From Opitutales bacterium (GTDB lineage: Bacteria; Verrucomicrobiota; Verrucomicrobiia; Opitutales; Oceanipulchritudinaceae), in NCBI GenBank assembly GCA_007123395.1, contig SKLD01000269.1:1-6951 (forward strand): DNA of 6,951 bases. Reading direction: 5' to 3'. Every line of letters starts with the position of its first letter. Position 1 is the stretch's first letter. Shown piece by piece: positions 1-6,547 of the stretch. A program made the translations under genes and the position numbers. Under the pieces are notes generated by a model. It made no database searches, was not told the DNA's origin, and saw only the letters and a list, made by a program, of their open reading frames with translations.

Positions 1-1305
1 CGCGGCCTCGTTCTTCTGCCAGAAGGCGCCGAGCCAGATCTTGAGCATGGAGAAGAGCGTGAGCAGTCCGGTAATGATAGCGATGGCGACGAGGACGTAT
101 TCGCCCGCCGTGAAGCCCGCCACGACAATCATGTATTTGCCCCAGAACCCGGACAGCGGCGGGATACCCGAGAGAGAAAGGGCAAGCAGGAGGAAGGTGA
201 CGCCGAGGACGGGGGTGCGCTCCCACAGGTTGCCGGTGCGGTCGAGCCGGTCGGTGCGGTTGAGGACCATGGTGGCGCCGCCGACGAGGAAGAGGCTGCT
301 CTTCACGATGATGTTGTGCCCCAAGTAGAGAATGGCGGCGGCGAAGGCGTAGGGCGTCATGAGGCTGATGGCGAGCATCATGAAGCCGACCTGGCTGAGG
401 ATGTGGAAAGAGAGAATGCCGCGGATGTAGGTGCGCGAGGCGGCGCCCAGGACCCCGAAGAACATCGTCCCCGCGGAGAGCCATGCGAGGGTGGTGTAGA
501 GGTAATCCATGTCGTGCGGCAGGAGCGTGCCGAAGAGCCGCAGGAGGACGTAGATGCCTACCTTTGTGAGCATGCCGCCGAAGAGCGCCGCGAGGGCAAT
601 GGGCATGATGGGGTAGGCGTTGGGCAACCAGTAGTAGAGGGGGAAGAGGCCCGCCTTGATGCCGAAGACGATCATGGCGAACATGCCGAAGGCGACGAGC
701 AGCGGGTCGCCGCTCATCTCCTGCGCGCGCAGCGCGATCTGCGCGAAATTGAGCGTGCCGAAGAGCCCGTAGGCAAAGCCGCACATGGCGACGAGGAGCG
801 CGCTCGCGAAAAGGTTGATGGCGAGGTAGGGGAAAGCCTGGCGCACGTCCCAGTCGTCCGCCTCGAGCGTGAGGAGAGCGTAGGAGGAGAGGAGCATGAC
901 CTCGAAGGCGACGAAGAGGTTGAAGAGGTCGCCCGTCATGACGGAGAGGTTGATGCCGAGGATGAGAAACTGCACGAGCGGCAGGCGCAGCGGGTGCTCG
1001 TTGCGTCCGCTCACTTCGAGAAACCCGAAGAGGATAGAGGCGAGCGCCGTGATAGCGGTGAGCACCACCATGATGGCGGCGATGTGATCGACGACGATGG
1101 CGATTCCGAAGGGGGCGGACCAGCCGCCAAGGAAGAGGACGGTGGGACCGTTGGCCGAGACATTGGCGAGCATCCACACGGCGTAGATGAGCTGCGCCCC
1201 GGCGGAGGCCGCGAACGCCGCGCGCCGCCGTGCCGACGGGCGGATCATTAGTACACCGAGGACGGCGGTGAGAAACGGGACAAGAAGTGGAAAGGTGGCC
1301 TGCAT
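1..1305 (-). CDS. mrpD: Na+/H+ antiporter subunit MrpD (MnhD), C-terminus cut by window edge
   Basis: MrpD is an integral membrane subunit of the Mrp cation/proton antiporter, homologous to the NuoL/M/N proton-channel subunits of complex I. Reading from the ATG at 1305, 435 codons are open to the left edge. Family members are around 490-500 aa, so roughly 60 residues are missing. Many hydrophobic helices are visible. The TM5 motif GDLFNLFVAFEVMLLSSY carries the key glutamate (E135). GIKAGLFPLYYWLPN carries K217, LFGGMLTKVGIY carries K248, and LGHNIIVKSSLFL carries H330 and K335. SGIPPLSGFWGK ends at K390. All the charged residues expected in the ion path are present. The start lies 18 nt after the mrpC stop, with no purine-rich ribosome site in front. 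MrpD rather than MrpA is assigned from its length, its position after mrpC and the FEVMLLSSY/KAGLFPLYYW motifs. Confidence is high. Confidence 0.95.
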   Translation of the reverse strand, partial: MQATFPLLVPFLTAVLGVLMIRPSARRRAAFAASAGAQLIYAVWMLANVSANGPTVLFLGGWSAPFGIAIVVDHIAAIMVVLTAITALASILFGFLEVSGRNEHPLRLPLVQFLILGINLSVMTGDLFNLFVAFEVMLLSSYALLTLEADDWDVRQAFPYLAINLFASALLVAMCGFAYGLFGTLNFAQIALRAQEMSGDPLLVAFGMFAMIVFGIKAGLFPLYYWLPNAYPIMPIALAALFGGMLTKVGIYVLLRLFGTLLPHDMDYLYTTLAWLSAGTMFFGVLGAASRTYIRGILSFHILSQVGFMMLAISLMTPYAFAAAILYLGHNIIVKSSLFLVGGATMVLNRTDRLDRTGNLWERTPVLGVTFLLLALSLSGIPPLSGFWGKYMIVVAGFTAGEYVLVAIAIITGLLTLFSMLKIWLGAFWQKNEAA

Positions 1306-1323
1306 GGAGCGGATTCGGCGTGG

Positions 1324-1674
1324 TTAGGCGTCCGTCGGTTTCTTTTTCGCAAAAAGCGCGAGGGCGTCGTCCGTCTTCCAGTCGAGAAAGATGCGGTAGA
1401 GGAGAAAAACAAGGTAGGCACTCACGGCGAAGCCGATGACAATGGCGGTGAGGATGAGCGCCTGCGGCAGCGGGTCGGCCATGGGCACGGTCTCATCGAG
1501 GACGACGGGAGCGGAGCGGCCCCGCGGATCGCCCGTCATGGAGAGAAGGACGAGGTTGGCCGCGTTGGCGATGAGGATGAACCCGAAGAGAATTCTCACG
1601 AAGCTCCCCTGGAGGATGAGGTAGGTCGCAACGGCGAAGAGAATGCCGACAAGTAATGCGCTGACGAGGAACAT
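1324..1674 (-). CDS. mrpC: Na+/H+ antiporter subunit MrpC (MnhC), NuoK-like
   Basis: MrpC is a small subunit of the Mrp antiporter, homologous to NuoK of complex I. It sits in the membrane beside MrpD. The 116-aa length matches the family (about 110-125 aa). Three hydrophobic helices are visible, near residues 2-22, 26-46 and 70-94. The signature motif DPLPQALILTAIVIGFAVSA (residues 67-86) immediately precedes and enters the third helix and is diagnostic. The tail is short and basic to mixed (KKKPTDA). The ATG is 15 nt after the mrpB stop and mrpD starts 18 nt after the mrpC stop, so the gene is translated from the shared operon mRNA. The 15-nt leader has no recognisable Shine-Dalgarno sequence. 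Nothing suggests damage. Confidence 0.96.
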   Translation of the reverse strand: MFLVSALLVGILFAVATYLILQGSFVRILFGFILIANAANLVLLSMTGDPRGRSAPVVLDETVPMADPLPQALILTAIVIGFAVSAYLVFLLYRIFLDWKTDDALALFAKKKPTDA

Positions 1675-1689
1675 GGCGGTTTAAATGGA

Positions 1690-2358
1690 TTACGGATTCT
1701 TGGAATCGGGTTTATCGTTCGCTTCGGGGGGCTCCGGGGCGGGGGCTTCTTCGGTCTTTATGCCGGTTTCGGGCGGGGTCATGGATTCGCCCGCGCCCTG
1801 CGCCCGCTGGCGGTGTTCGGCGGCTTCTTTGTCGAAGATATCGCTTCCCACGACGGGGTGCTCCTCGATGGGTTCTTCGAGCGGCGAAGCGTAGAGAGCG
1901 GCTTCCTTGCGCATGACATCGTCGAGCTTGAAGGTGGATGTCATGAGGGTGAAGACGATCTTCACGAGCACGCCCACGACGACGAGGTAGACGCCGACGT
2001 CGAAAATGAGCGGCGTACCGAAATAGAACTCTCCGATGACGGGCACGTCGTACCACTTCCAGTTGAAGGTCTCAAGGTAGGGCTTGCCAACGAGGAGCGG
2101 TAGGCACCCGGCGAGGACGGCGATGAGGAGGCCGATGGTGGCGATACGGATCGGGTCGACACGGAAAAAGCGGCTGAGCGATTCCACTCCGGAGACAAAG
2201 CTCAGGAGAACGATGGAGACGGCCGTGGCCACCCCGGCGATAAACCCGCCGCCGGGGAAGTTGTGGCCGCGCAGGAGCATGTAGACCGCCACGAGGTTGG
2301 CGATGAAGAAGACAATCAGTGTGATCCGCTGAAAGATGATGGAGGTCTGCGTCGTCAT
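1690..2358 (-). CDS. mrpB: Na+/H+ antiporter subunit MrpB (MnhB) with long acidic C-terminal tail
   Basis: MrpB is a membrane subunit of the Mrp antiporter (MnhB domain). Residues 1-145 form the conserved core: a first helix near 10-29, then the signature RGHNFPGGGFIAG (30-42), a helix to about 56, a helix near 72-90, and GTPLIFDVGVYLVVVGV (114-130) opening the last helix. Stand-alone MrpB proteins are usually about 140-150 aa, but this one is 222 aa. The extra residues, about 150-222, are hydrophilic, acidic and proline-rich, without helices, and probably lie on a membrane face as a disordered tail. Its ATG overlaps the mrpA TGA in an ATGA junction, which points to translational coupling, and a clear AGGAGG site lies inside the mrpA 3' end. 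Family assignment is firm; the tail's role is unknown. Confidence 0.95.
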   Translation of the reverse strand: MTTQTSIIFQRITLIVFFIANLVAVYMLLRGHNFPGGGFIAGVATAVSIVLLSFVSGVESLSRFFRVDPIRIATIGLLIAVLAGCLPLLVGKPYLETFNWKWYDVPVIGEFYFGTPLIFDVGVYLVVVGVLVKIVFTLMTSTFKLDDVMRKEAALYASPLEEPIEEHPVVGSDIFDKEAAEHRQRAQGAGESMTPPETGIKTEEAPAPEPPEANDKPDSKNP

Positions 2359-4787
2359 TTCTCCTCCTTTTCGCTGTAGTCGCGCATGGTGAAGCCGCCG
2401 GGGCCGAACTCGGCTTCCTCCAGCTCGTCCGGTTTACGCCGGTAACGCATGATCAATCCCATCGCGCCGAGGATGGCGATGAGGAGCACGGCGATCTCGA
2501 GAAGCGTGTCGAAGCCGCGGAAATCGACGAGGATCGTGTTCACGGTGTTGGTGCCCTTCGCGAGTTCGACCGTGTTTTCAAGGAAGAACTGTCCGATGAA
2601 GTCCTCCTCTTTGCGCAGGATCGTACCGTAGGTGAGGAGAAACATCGTCGCCCCCACGGCGCAGGAAACGACGATGTTGAGCGACTTGCGCGAACCGCTG
2701 CGCTTGATCGTGCGTTGCCCGCGCTGGATGGAGCGGGGGAAGCGGTCGAGAATAAGGAGGATGAGAATGAGTGTCGCCGCCTCGATGAGGATCTGCGTGA
2801 GGGCGAGGTCGGGTGCCTGGTAGAGCACGAAGTAGACTGTGATGAGGAAGCCTACCGTGGAGAGAAAGATGAGCTGCGTCGTCCAGCGGCGCGCGAGGAC
2901 AATGCCGAAGGAGCCGAGGGTGATGAGGGTGGCGATAAAGAGATGCTGCTTGTAGAAGGTCTCGGGGAGGGCCGCAAACGCCTGCGTTAAATTGAGTGTG
3001 TCGAGGTGCAGCAGCAAATAGCCGCCTGTGAAGACGGAGAGTGTTACGGCGATAAGCGGAATATAATCGAGCGGCGACTCGGCGCGGAGCAGTTGCGAAA
3101 CGCGCGCGGCGCCCCTAGGCAAAGCGTAAACGCCCTTTTCGAAGGCAAGGTCGAGCATGAGGTAGCGGGGGATGCCGTCCCACCGCCAGCCCAGCGCTTG
3201 GCCCGCGCCGAAGAGCGGCACCGCGAGGGCGAGGATGCCCATGCTCGTGAGAAACTCGGCGTTGATTCCGTGCCAGAGCTTGAAGGTGTATTCCGGATCA
3301 AGCATTTGCTGCAGGCCGGGAGTGGCGAAGCCGTGCAGGAGCGGGCCAAAGAGGGCGGGGAAGACCCCGAAAGCGAGTGTGCCGACGGCGAGGACGAGCG
3401 GCGGCAGGTGGATCATGAGCCCCGGATGATGGAAGTGTTCGGTGACTTCCTTTGTCTCAGGACGGAAAAAGATGTGCCAGACCAAGCGGATACCGACCGC
3501 CGCCATAAAGGCGAAAGCTACAATTGAGAAGACGAGCGGCAACCAGCCGGGGAGCCCGGCGGGGGACTCATAAAAGCGGTAAAGCTCGGTGAGCAGGTAC
3601 TCCTTGCTGATGAAGCCCGACGTCAGCGGGATCCCCGCCATAGAGGCCGCGCACACTATGGTGATGATCCCGAGCAGCGGCATTCTCCGCCACAGTCCGC
3701 CCACTTGCGTGATGTACTTCTGGTGCGTGGCGTGGTCGATGATTCCCACCACCATGAAGAGCGCGCCCTTGTAGGCGGTGTGGTTGAGGATGTGCATGAA
3801 GTCGAACCGCGCCCCCGTCGTCAGCGAGATCCCGTAAAATCCGATGAAGAGCCCCAGCATCGCCACCGTCGTGTAGGCGAGGATCGCCTTCAGCTTGTGG
3901 CTGACAAAGGCGAACACAGCACCGATGAGCAGCGTCGTGAACCCGACCCCGGCGAGGACGGGCGCCCACAACTCGTGCTCCACAAACACCGGAAACATCC
4001 GCGCGCTGAGGAAGACTCCGAGCTTCACCATCGTCGCGGAGTGCAGGTAGGCGCTCACCGGGGTGGGGGCCGACATCGCGTTGGGCAACCAGAAGTGGAA
4101 GGGGGCCTGTGCCGATTTGCCGAACGCTCCAATGGCGAAGAGTAGCAGCAGCGCCGCCGCCATGCCCGCGTCCATCGCGCCGAGATCCGCCGCGAGGATG
4201 TCGCGCATGTGCCAACTGCCCACCTGCAAGCCCAGCAGCGCCACCCCCGCGAGCAGCACCAGCCCCGTGAAGACGGTCGTCAGCAGCGCCATACGCGAGC
4301 CGCTCTGGCCCTCCTTCGTGCCGTAGAGAAAGCCGATGAGGAGGAACGACGAAATCCCCGTCAGCTCCCAGAAGATAAAGAGGAAGAGCAGATTGCCCCC
4401 GAACGCCGTCCCCAGCATCGCTCCCATGAAGAGGAGGAGGTAGCTATAAAAGCGGTTGTGCTCCGAATAATGGTCGTCGAGGTAGGCCCCCGCATACCAG
4501 AAGATCAGCACCCCCATCCCGCTCACGACGAGCCCGAAAAAGAGACTCAGCCCGTCCACCAGCAGCACCACGTCGAGCCCGAGCGACGGCACCCAGCTCC
4601 AAACGTCCAGAAACGCCTGCGTGCCCGCCTCGTGCTGGCCGAGCGTCCACAGGATGAGGGCGAACGAGATCACCGGCACCGGCATGGCCAGCAGATGCAC
4701 CCGCCGCCCCATGCGCGCCCCGGCCCACGGCAGGACAAACGCCGCCACGAACGGTAGAAAAATGGCTATGAGAAGAGCTGTGGACAT
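2355..4787 (-). CDS. mrpA: Na+/H+ antiporter subunit MrpA (MnhA), full length with C-terminal MbhD/MbhE-like modules
   Basis: MrpA is the largest Mrp subunit, with a NuoL-like N-terminal antiporter module and a C-terminal extension thought to form the Na+ path. The 810-aa length matches the family (about 800). FIFWELTGISSF carries the TM5 glutamate (E141). GKSAQAPFHFWLPNAMSAPT carries K224, SATMVKLGVF carries K255, HILNHTAYKGALF carries H336 and K340, and TSGFISKEYLL carries K395. The DUF4040/MbhD-like part follows at about 615-685 (YQAPDLALTQILIEA at 656-670). The MbhE-like end carries NTILVDFRGFDTLLEI (about 750-765). The ATG at 4787 is chosen because it begins the first hydrophobic helix. 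A TTG at 4847 would add 20 polar, arginine-rich residues and is less likely. The gene leads the operon and overlaps mrpB by 4 nt. No ribosome site precedes the chosen start. Confidence 0.96.
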   Translation of the reverse strand: MSTALLIAIFLPFVAAFVLPWAGARMGRRVHLLAMPVPVISFALILWTLGQHEAGTQAFLDVWSWVPSLGLDVVLLVDGLSLFFGLVVSGMGVLIFWYAGAYLDDHYSEHNRFYSYLLLFMGAMLGTAFGGNLLFLFIFWELTGISSFLLIGFLYGTKEGQSGSRMALLTTVFTGLVLLAGVALLGLQVGSWHMRDILAADLGAMDAGMAAALLLLFAIGAFGKSAQAPFHFWLPNAMSAPTPVSAYLHSATMVKLGVFLSARMFPVFVEHELWAPVLAGVGFTTLLIGAVFAFVSHKLKAILAYTTVAMLGLFIGFYGISLTTGARFDFMHILNHTAYKGALFMVVGIIDHATHQKYITQVGGLWRRMPLLGIITIVCAASMAGIPLTSGFISKEYLLTELYRFYESPAGLPGWLPLVFSIVAFAFMAAVGIRLVWHIFFRPETKEVTEHFHHPGLMIHLPPLVLAVGTLAFGVFPALFGPLLHGFATPGLQQMLDPEYTFKLWHGINAEFLTSMGILALAVPLFGAGQALGWRWDGIPRYLMLDLAFEKGVYALPRGAARVSQLLRAESPLDYIPLIAVTLSVFTGGYLLLHLDTLNLTQAFAALPETFYKQHLFIATLITLGSFGIVLARRWTTQLIFLSTVGFLITVYFVLYQAPDLALTQILIEAATLILILLILDRFPRSIQRGQRTIKRSGSRKSLNIVVSCAVGATMFLLTYGTILRKEEDFIGQFFLENTVELAKGTNTVNTILVDFRGFDTLLEIAVLLIAILGAMGLIMRYRRKPDELEEAEFGPGGFTMRDYSEKEEK
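2363..2368 (-). promoter_or_regulatory. Shine-Dalgarno site of mrpB
   Basis: On the minus strand this reads AGGAGG and ends 4 nt before the mrpB ATG (2358-2356), with more purines following (GAGAA). It lies within the last codons of mrpA, which encode a Glu/Lys-rich end. It is the only strong ribosome site in front of any gene in the window. The lysine/glutamate codons alone could produce such a purine run, so selection for ribosome binding is likely but not proven. Confidence 0.6.
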
Positions 4788-4970
4788 GGAAAAAGGATGT
4801 TCGACTCCGCCGCCGGGGCGGGCATCGGCGCACCGGATGGAGCGCAAAAGTCGGAAATCGTTCGCCTTCCGGCACGTCTGTCAACGGCATCCGGTAAAAT
4901 CCGCTCCCCGCCCAAGCAAGCACAGTGCCACTCCGCGAGAGGGCGGCAGGCGCGGGAACGTGCGGGAGAA

Positions 4971-5018
4971 GACAAGGTTTTGTTGAAATAATTTGCGAAC
5001 GTCGTAAAACACCTTGTC
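4971..5018. repeat. 8-bp inverted repeat GACAAGGT/ACCTTGTC upstream of mrpA
   Basis: The perfect arms GACAAGGT (4971-4978) and ACCTTGTC (5011-5018) enclose a 32-nt AT-leaning spacer. T-rich and A-rich sequence next to the arms (TTTTG against AAAAC) could lengthen the pairing imperfectly. It lies about 185 nt upstream of the mrpA start. An operator, a weak hairpin in a 5' leader, or chance are all possible, and no known binding site is recognised. Confidence 0.3.
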
Positions 5019-5225
5019 CGTGGCCTTCCGGCCTTTGCAAGCATGCCCCGCATCATCGACAGCATCTGCGAAAACATCCTCGACCATCTTTTCAATGAAA
5101 CGTCTCCGCTTCGCTTTCACAAAGGTCTCCGGGGCAATGACTGTCCGGAAAAGTTCGCTGCCTCGTCCCGGCACCGTCTCATCCCTCTTGGCGCTTTTCT
5201 AACTCTACATTGCCAGAACAAAAGG

Positions 5226-5259
5226 ACCCGCTTCCGGGTTTGGCTTGCCACCGAAGCGG
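5226..5259. repeat. GC-rich hairpin with two mutually exclusive foldings
   Basis: Two pairings compete. The short one is ACCCG (5226-5230) with CGGGT (5235-5239) around a 4-nt loop. The long one is CCGCTTC (5228-5234) with GAAGCGG (5253-5259), continued inwards by GGT/ACC and GGC/GCC around a TT loop (5245-5246), with 2-nt bulges on the left arm. The long form has 13 base pairs and the shape of a REP-type imperfect hairpin. It lies about 280 nt upstream of a REP-associated-type transposase gene. The pairing is seen directly; the REP interpretation is inference. Confidence 0.4.
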
Positions 5260-5277
5260 CGCTAGGGGAACGCGAGA

Positions 5278-5293
5278 ACCCGCCCGCGCGGGT
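5278..5293. repeat. Second GC hairpin with ACCCG/CGGGT arms
   Basis: ACCCG (5278-5282) and CGGGT (5289-5293) can pair around a 6-nt loop. Alternatively, the central CCCGCGCGGG (5283-5292) is a perfect 10-bp palindrome. The 5-bp arms are identical to those of the hairpin starting at 5226, 39 nt away, which is suggestive of a paired element. GC-rich sequence makes such pairings common by chance. Confidence 0.35.
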
Positions 5294-5481
5294 AAGCGCG
5301 AATTCTCCAGTCGGCCTGCTCCCCGACGGACGTCCCCGCCCCCTTTTGGCGACGCTGGAAAGCCTAACACGGGCGCAACCGGTGACTCGAACACACTTTC
5401 TCAAAGACATTTAATATTGCCTCCAGACTTCGGAATATGCCACGCAAAGCTTCATTAATTTCTTTCTTGTCTTGTGGTAAA

Positions 5482-5496
5482 ATTTCTTGAAGAAAT
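5482..5496. promoter_or_regulatory. Perfect AT-rich palindrome upstream of the transposase gene
   Basis: ATTTCTTGAAGAAAT has 7-bp arms around a single central base and sits in the AT-rich stretch 43 nt before the transposase ATG. A TAAAAT hexamer (5478-5483) touches its left side and could be a -10 element, though no matching -35 is evident. The form resembles a repressor operator, or a recognition hairpin for the adjacent single-strand transposase. Both roles are inference. Confidence 0.35.
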
Positions 5497-5539
5497 GCCT
5501 TGTGTATCCTGTCTCGGGGTGCTTAATGGTTCGTAAATT

Positions 5540-6547
5540 ATGGGAGAAATCAGAATAAAACGAGAAGATGGGCCGGCGGTGTATCATGTGACATCGCGGG
5601 TGATTCAGCGGCGTCGGTTGCTGTTGGAGGGGCAGCGGGAGGTATGGGTTGCAGCATTGCACCGTGCGGCGGAGTTCAGCGGGGTGGAAGTGATCACCTA
5701 CTGTGTGCTGGAGACGCACTTCCACATTCTCGTGCGCATTGATCCGGCGGCGCGGATGTGCGACGATGCGACCTTGGTGCAACGCTACCGCGCGCTCTAC
5801 GGTGCTTCGCGGGCGCAGTGGAGCGGGCTCAATGCGGACGAGCTGGCGCACGCGCTTGAGAAGGGAGATCCGGAGACAGCGGAGGCCCTGCGGGAGCGGC
5901 TTCGCCGACGCATGGGGGACATCTCGGAGTTCATGCGCACCTTGCGGCAGCGCTACACGCGCTGGTTCAATCTCGCGCACGGGACGGCGGGCACGCTGTG
6001 GGCGGAGCGCTTCGGCAGCGTGATCGTGCAAGACACGCCTTGGCTGGTGGGGCTGATCGCGGCCTACATCGACTTGAACGCGGTGCGGGCGGGTCTGGCG
6101 GATTTGCCGGAGAACTACCGCTGGTGCGGCTACACGGAGGCGCTCGCGGGGAACGAGACTCTCTGCCGTGCGCTGGCCGCGTGCTTTTCGGCGGCGAAGG
6201 ACACGGCGGAAGCCCTCGCGCTTTACCGTCTGCTAATGCTCGGGAAGGGAGCGGGGGCGAAAGGCGACGGCACGGGCATGCGGATCGACCCGGCGGCGCT
6301 GCTGGAGGCGGTGAAGAACGGCGGGGAGCTGCAGCCGCACGAGTTGCTGCGGCTGCGCGCGCGGTTTCTGACGGAGGGCCGGGCGCTGGGAACGCGCGAC
6401 TGGCTGGAAGACGGAGACGGCGCGCGTGTCCTTGCCATGCTGAAGCGGCCGCCGCCGTGCCGGCCCGTCGAATTCCTGGACAACGTGGATCTGGCGGTGG
6501 CGCGCTCGCGGGCGGGGTATTGTGCCCTTGAGCATCCGGGGGAGTGA
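5540..6547 (+). CDS. HUH/Y1 transposase, REP-associated tyrosine transposase (RAYT) type
   Basis: This is a single-strand DNA transposase of the Y1_Tnp (PF01797) HUH class, which cuts and joins DNA through a tyrosine-DNA bond at hairpins. The N-terminus (GPAVYHVTSRVIQRRRLLLE, 11-30) forms the first strand. ETHFHILV (58-65) contains the metal-binding HUH pair H60/H62. RQRYTRWFN (136-144) contains the probable catalytic Y139. GTLWAERFGSVIV (151-163) and YIDLNAVRAGL (176-186) followed by ENYRWCGY complete the RAYT signature. Residues about 210-335 are a C-terminal extension with FLTEGRALGTRDWLE, of the kind seen in longer RAYT-like proteins. The start is fixed by an in-frame TAA at 5534, only two codons upstream; no ribosome site is visible. 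Catalytic residues look intact. No second transposon gene accompanies it, as usual for domesticated RAYTs. Whether it is active is not known. Confidence 0.9.
   Translation: MGEIRIKREDGPAVYHVTSRVIQRRRLLLEGQREVWVAALHRAAEFSGVEVITYCVLETHFHILVRIDPAARMCDDATLVQRYRALYGASRAQWSGLNADELAHALEKGDPETAEALRERLRRRMGDISEFMRTLRQRYTRWFNLAHGTAGTLWAERFGSVIVQDTPWLVGLIAAYIDLNAVRAGLADLPENYRWCGYTEALAGNETLCRALAACFSAAKDTAEALALYRLLMLGKGAGAKGDGTGMRIDPAALLEAVKNGGELQPHELLRLRARFLTEGRALGTRDWLEDGDGARVLAMLKRPPPCRPVEFLDNVDLAVARSRAGYCALEHPGE
6331..6356. repeat. 9-bp inverted repeat inside the transposase gene
   Basis: GCAGCCGCA (6331-6339) and TGCGGCTGC (6348-6356) are perfect complements around an 8-nt loop. It falls in the codons for LQPHELLRL of the C-terminal extension. 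It may simply result from GC-rich leucine codons, but it is the longest perfect inverted repeat I noticed in the window. Confidence 0.45.

Larger units (their letters stand above)
4788..5539. other. 752-bp intergenic region between mrpA and the Y1 transposase; probable mrp promoter region
   Basis: The mrp operon (leftward) and the transposase gene (rightward) diverge from this stretch, so it should hold both promoters. I find no convincing gene. One minus-strand frame, GTG at 5174 to TGA at 4881, reads as 97 aa. Its first 65 residues are charged and protein-like, with a purine-rich AGAGGGATGA in front, but its end is unlike a protein. The antisense frame starting at 5043 looks equally plausible, so neither is called. 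A TTGACA hexamer lies on the minus strand at 4884-4879 without a good -10. Three zones can be seen: 4790-5200 of mixed composition with one 8-bp inverted repeat, 5220-5360 full of GC hairpins, and 5400-5540 markedly AT-rich. No tRNA or other known RNA is recognised. Confidence 0.6.

Noticed and set aside
316..1251. Long plus-strand reading frame of 311 codons opposite mrpD
   Set aside because: It is antisense to a clear mrpD. Its product is dominated by Glu, Gly, Arg, Asp and His, as expected from the complement of GC-ending codons for hydrophobic residues.
3006..4757. Several plus-strand reading frames of 80-180 codons opposite mrpA
   Set aside because: They mirror mrpA codons, have low-complexity charged composition and no family motif.
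4788..4847. 20-residue N-terminal extension of MrpA from a TTG at 4847
   Set aside because: The extension is polar and arginine-rich, while the ATG at 4787 begins directly at the first hydrophobic helix as in other MrpA proteins.
4855..4884. TTGACA on the minus strand as a -35 box for mrpA
   Set aside because: No acceptable -10 lies 16-18 nt downstream, and a single hexamer is expected by chance at this length.
5199..5268. Possible integron attC site (TCTAAC at one end, GCTAGGGG at the other, hairpin between)
   Set aside because: The right core reads GCTAG rather than the required GTT, and the hairpin is strongly off-centre. The GCCTAAC at 5361-5367 likewise has no GTTRRRY partner downstream.
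5340..5410. tRNA-like TTCGAGT loop on the minus strand (GTG-TTCGAGT-CAC)
   Set aside because: The T-arm stem has only 3 bp, and no acceptor stem, anticodon arm or D-arm can be built around it.
5210..5458. Plus-strand reading frames of 82 and 123 codons across the hairpin-rich block
   Set aside because: Composition is Pro/Arg/Gly-rich and random-looking, with no ribosome site and no recognisable domain.
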